64,000 bases of DNA from Planctomycetota bacterium (GTDB taxonomy: Bacteria; Planctomycetota; PUPC01; DSUN01), in contig DAOOIT010000004.1 in the NCBI GenBank assembly GCA_035384565.1, forward strand, positions 1 to 64,000, written 5' to 3'. Both the position numbers and the translations under genes were made by a program. Below the pieces are notes generated by a model. That model saw only the letters and a list, made by a program, of their open reading frames with translations, did no database searches and was not told where the DNA came from. Below, in pieces: positions 62,441 to 64,000 of the stretch (positions within the stretch are counted from its first letter, which is position 1; each line of letters opens with the position of its first letter).

Positions 62441-64000
62441 TCAAGCAAGAGGGCTCCCGCAGAGGAATGAGGCGGCTTCCTCCACATGCGTCACCTCGAC
62501 AGGGTCTGAGCCGTCCAAGTCAGCAATTGTCCTTGCAACCTTGGCCATGCGGTCGGTCGCTCGAGTCGAGTAGATCCCTTGGCCGACCAACTCCTTGTAC
62601 TTCTCCCGCGCTACATCGCAGAACGTGCACCATCTGAGAATCTCGCCGCCCGGAATGGCAGCATTACACGCGATGGGGGTGCCGGCGAAACGTGCCTGCT
62701 GTCGGTCGCGCGCCGCCTGGACGCGCTCTCTTAGGACGTGTGAGGCATCACTCCTCGACTCGGAGAACTTCTCGTCCATAGATAGGGGCCTGACCTCAAC
62801 GTGTAGGTCGATTCTATCGAGCAAGGGGCCGCTGATACTCTTCCGATAGCTCTTGACCTTAGCAGGCTTGCACTCGCACCGCGAACGGATATTGCACTTG
62901 CCGCATCTCGGGCAGGCGGGTCCCTGTTCGGACGAGATTGCCAAGCAGTCCACGCATACGTACTGGCCGTAGAACCCACAGGGGCAAGGGTTCATCGCAG
63001 CGATCAAAGTGAAGCGAGAAGGAAACGTGAAGCTGGCATCTACTCGCGAAACCATCATCGCGCCTGTCTCGATTGGTTGTCGCAGGCTCTCAATCGTGCC
63101 TCGTGAGAACTCAGGCAGTTCATCCAGGAACAGAACCCCGTGATGCGCAAGCGTGATCTCACCCGGCACCGGCACTCCGGAGCCACCCCCAACCAGTGCC
63201 TCCCGCGAGGCCGTGTGATGAATGGCTCTGAAAGGCCGCCTTGCCACGACCATGCCGTCCTCAGCCAGCAGCCCCTTCGCGCTGTACAACCTGGTGAGTT
63301 CGATCTTCTGCTCCGTCGTCAGCGCGGGCAGGATTCCTGGAAGCGCAGCCGCCAGCAGCGACTTGCCTTCACCGGGGGGCCCCACCATGAGGACATTGTG
63401 CCCGCCCGCGGCAGCAATGACCAAAGCCCGCTTTGCCTGCTCTTGCCCCCTGATGTCGGCGAAGTCGGGCGGCTTGGCGATGATGTTCTCAAACACGGGA
63501 GGCACACTCATCGCGTTCGGTAGCTTGCCCCGTCCTCTCATGAACTCCAGAACTTGCCAGAGGTTCTCTGCCACCGCGATGCGGGTGCCATGATGCTCCG
63601 GAAGCCCCCTGACCGCGCAACACTCCTTCTCGTTGCCCTTGGGAACCACGATCGTGCTGCCCGCGGGGGCGCTGATGGCAATCGGCAGCGCACCCGGTAT
63701 GCGGCAGATGTCGCCGTGGAGACTCAGTTCGCCAACGAAGAGATACGACTTCTCCACCTCAGGGGGAAGATCCTGCGCGTACCCGGCCGCCTGCAAGGCG
63801 ATCATGGCAATCGGCAGATCGAGGCTTGTCCCCTGCTTTGGCAGATCAGCAGGGGCCAGATTGATCATGATCCTTCCGACAGGGGGACGCAGTTCATACT
63901 TGGCAAAGGCTCCGGCCAGGCGGCCCTGCACCTCGCGGATCGCCCCTTGCGCCATCCCAGTGATCCGGATATCCCACTCCCCCTGCGCATCGAAACCATC
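62441..64000 (-). CDS. comM: ComM/YifB-family Mg-chelatase-like AAA+ ATPase (N-terminus beyond the window)
   Basis: 520 codons visible including stop; the reading frame is open to position 64000, so the N-terminus (probably about 15-40 residues) is missing. The N-terminal domain shows LPKQGTSLDLPIAMIALQAAG and YLFVGELSLHGD. The AAA core has Walker A VGPPGEGKSLLA and Walker B GVLFLDELPEF, then SRVDASFTFPSRF and SGPLLDRIDLHVEV. ComM is a branch-migration helicase in natural transformation in gamma-proteobacteria; the role in this lineage is not known. The usual NPCPCG(Y/F)xG...CxC loop is replaced by a much longer Cys-rich loop (about 35 residues, some ten cysteines). Confidence 0.92.
   Translation of the reverse strand, partial: DGFDAQGEWDIRITGMAQGAIREVQGRLAGAFAKYELRPPVGRIMINLAPADLPKQGTSLDLPIAMIALQAAGYAQDLPPEVEKSYLFVGELSLHGDICRIPGALPIAISAPAGSTIVVPKGNEKECCAVRGLPEHHGTRIAVAENLWQVLEFMRGRGKLPNAMSVPPVFENIIAKPPDFADIRGQEQAKRALVIAAAGGHNVLMVGPPGEGKSLLAAALPGILPALTTEQKIELTRLYSAKGLLAEDGMVVARRPFRAIHHTASREALVGGGSGVPVPGEITLAHHGVLFLDELPEFSRGTIESLRQPIETGAMMVSRVDASFTFPSRFTLIAAMNPCPCGFYGQYVCVDCLAISSEQGPACPRCGKCNIRSRCECKPAKVKSYRKSISGPLLDRIDLHVEVRPLSMDEKFSESRSDASHVLRERVQAARDRQQARFAGTPIACNAAIPGGEILRWCTFCDVAREKYKELVGQGIYSTRATDRMAKVARTIADLDGSDPVEVTHVEEAASFLCGSPLA

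Overview
The window is high-GC and gene-dense. It looks like a chromosomal segment of a Planctomycetota (PVC-group) bacterium. The reasons are lineage-typical families (DUF1080, DUF2961, an NPCBM/hydrazine-synthase-alpha-like cytochrome, a very large MoxR/DUF58/vWA/DUF4175/DUF4159 cluster, many exported proteins and lipoproteins) together with numerous short dispersed palindromic repeats. This assignment is inferred from family content; there is no rRNA in the window. Where I could check, promoters are close to TTGACW-N16/17-TANNNT, and start codons were chosen by Shine-Dalgarno position.

Left part (1-19.1 kb, mixed strands): GTP-dependent PEP carboxykinase; a GH29 alpha-L-fucosidase; a BrnT/BrnA-type toxin-antitoxin pair; an exported single-domain protein; a CE15-type glucuronoyl esterase; a repeat-rich gap; an ECF sigma factor with a translationally coupled anti-sigma-like protein and a good autoregulatory promoter; lumazine synthase; a glycosyltransferase; a protein with L7/L12-like ends; a URO-D family protein; a Thi4-type thiazole synthase under a TPP riboswitch with a terminator; a cyclase-family protein; a TlpA-like thioredoxin; methionyl-tRNA synthetase followed by a 27-residue lysine-rich ORF; and a DUF1080 lipoprotein.

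Middle part (19.2-39.3 kb, all minus strand): a probable 12-gene, 20 kb operon read from a promoter near 39.25 kb. In transcription order it encodes a double DUF4159 protein, an exported pseudopilin-like/repeat protein, DUF58, a BatA-like vWA membrane protein, two paralogous lipoproteins, a second vWA membrane protein, an exported Cys-rich protein, a DUF4175-like protein, a PA14/PKD/TPR protein, a small exported protein, and an unusual FHA-MoxR-MoxR fusion. Known MoxR systems pair an AAA+ ATPase with vWA partners at the envelope; here the whole set is collected in one unit. This is the most interesting system in the window.

Right part (39.3-58.2 kb): a GH81-like glucanase, an exported HExxH protein, a DUF2961 (GH172-type) protein, an HELGH membrane protein, a large NPCBM/HzsA-like/CxxCH protein, and a plus-strand sugar or polyol catabolic cluster (SDR, DeoC, Zn-dehydrogenase, SDR, FGGY kinase) flanked by two paralogous beta-propeller lipoproteins. 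The final part (58.5-64 kb) is housekeeping: tRNA-Gly(GCC), tig, clpP, clpX in one direction, and a ComM/YifB-type ATPase cut by the window end.

Across the window, several families of short inverted repeats sit between genes and sometimes inside them. One is a hairpin-linker-hairpin element found at two loci 35 kb apart. Others are inverted GGATG/CATCC tracts at operon joints, and palindromes that lie in frame inside two large genes. No CRISPR array, insertion sequence, prophage or rRNA was found.
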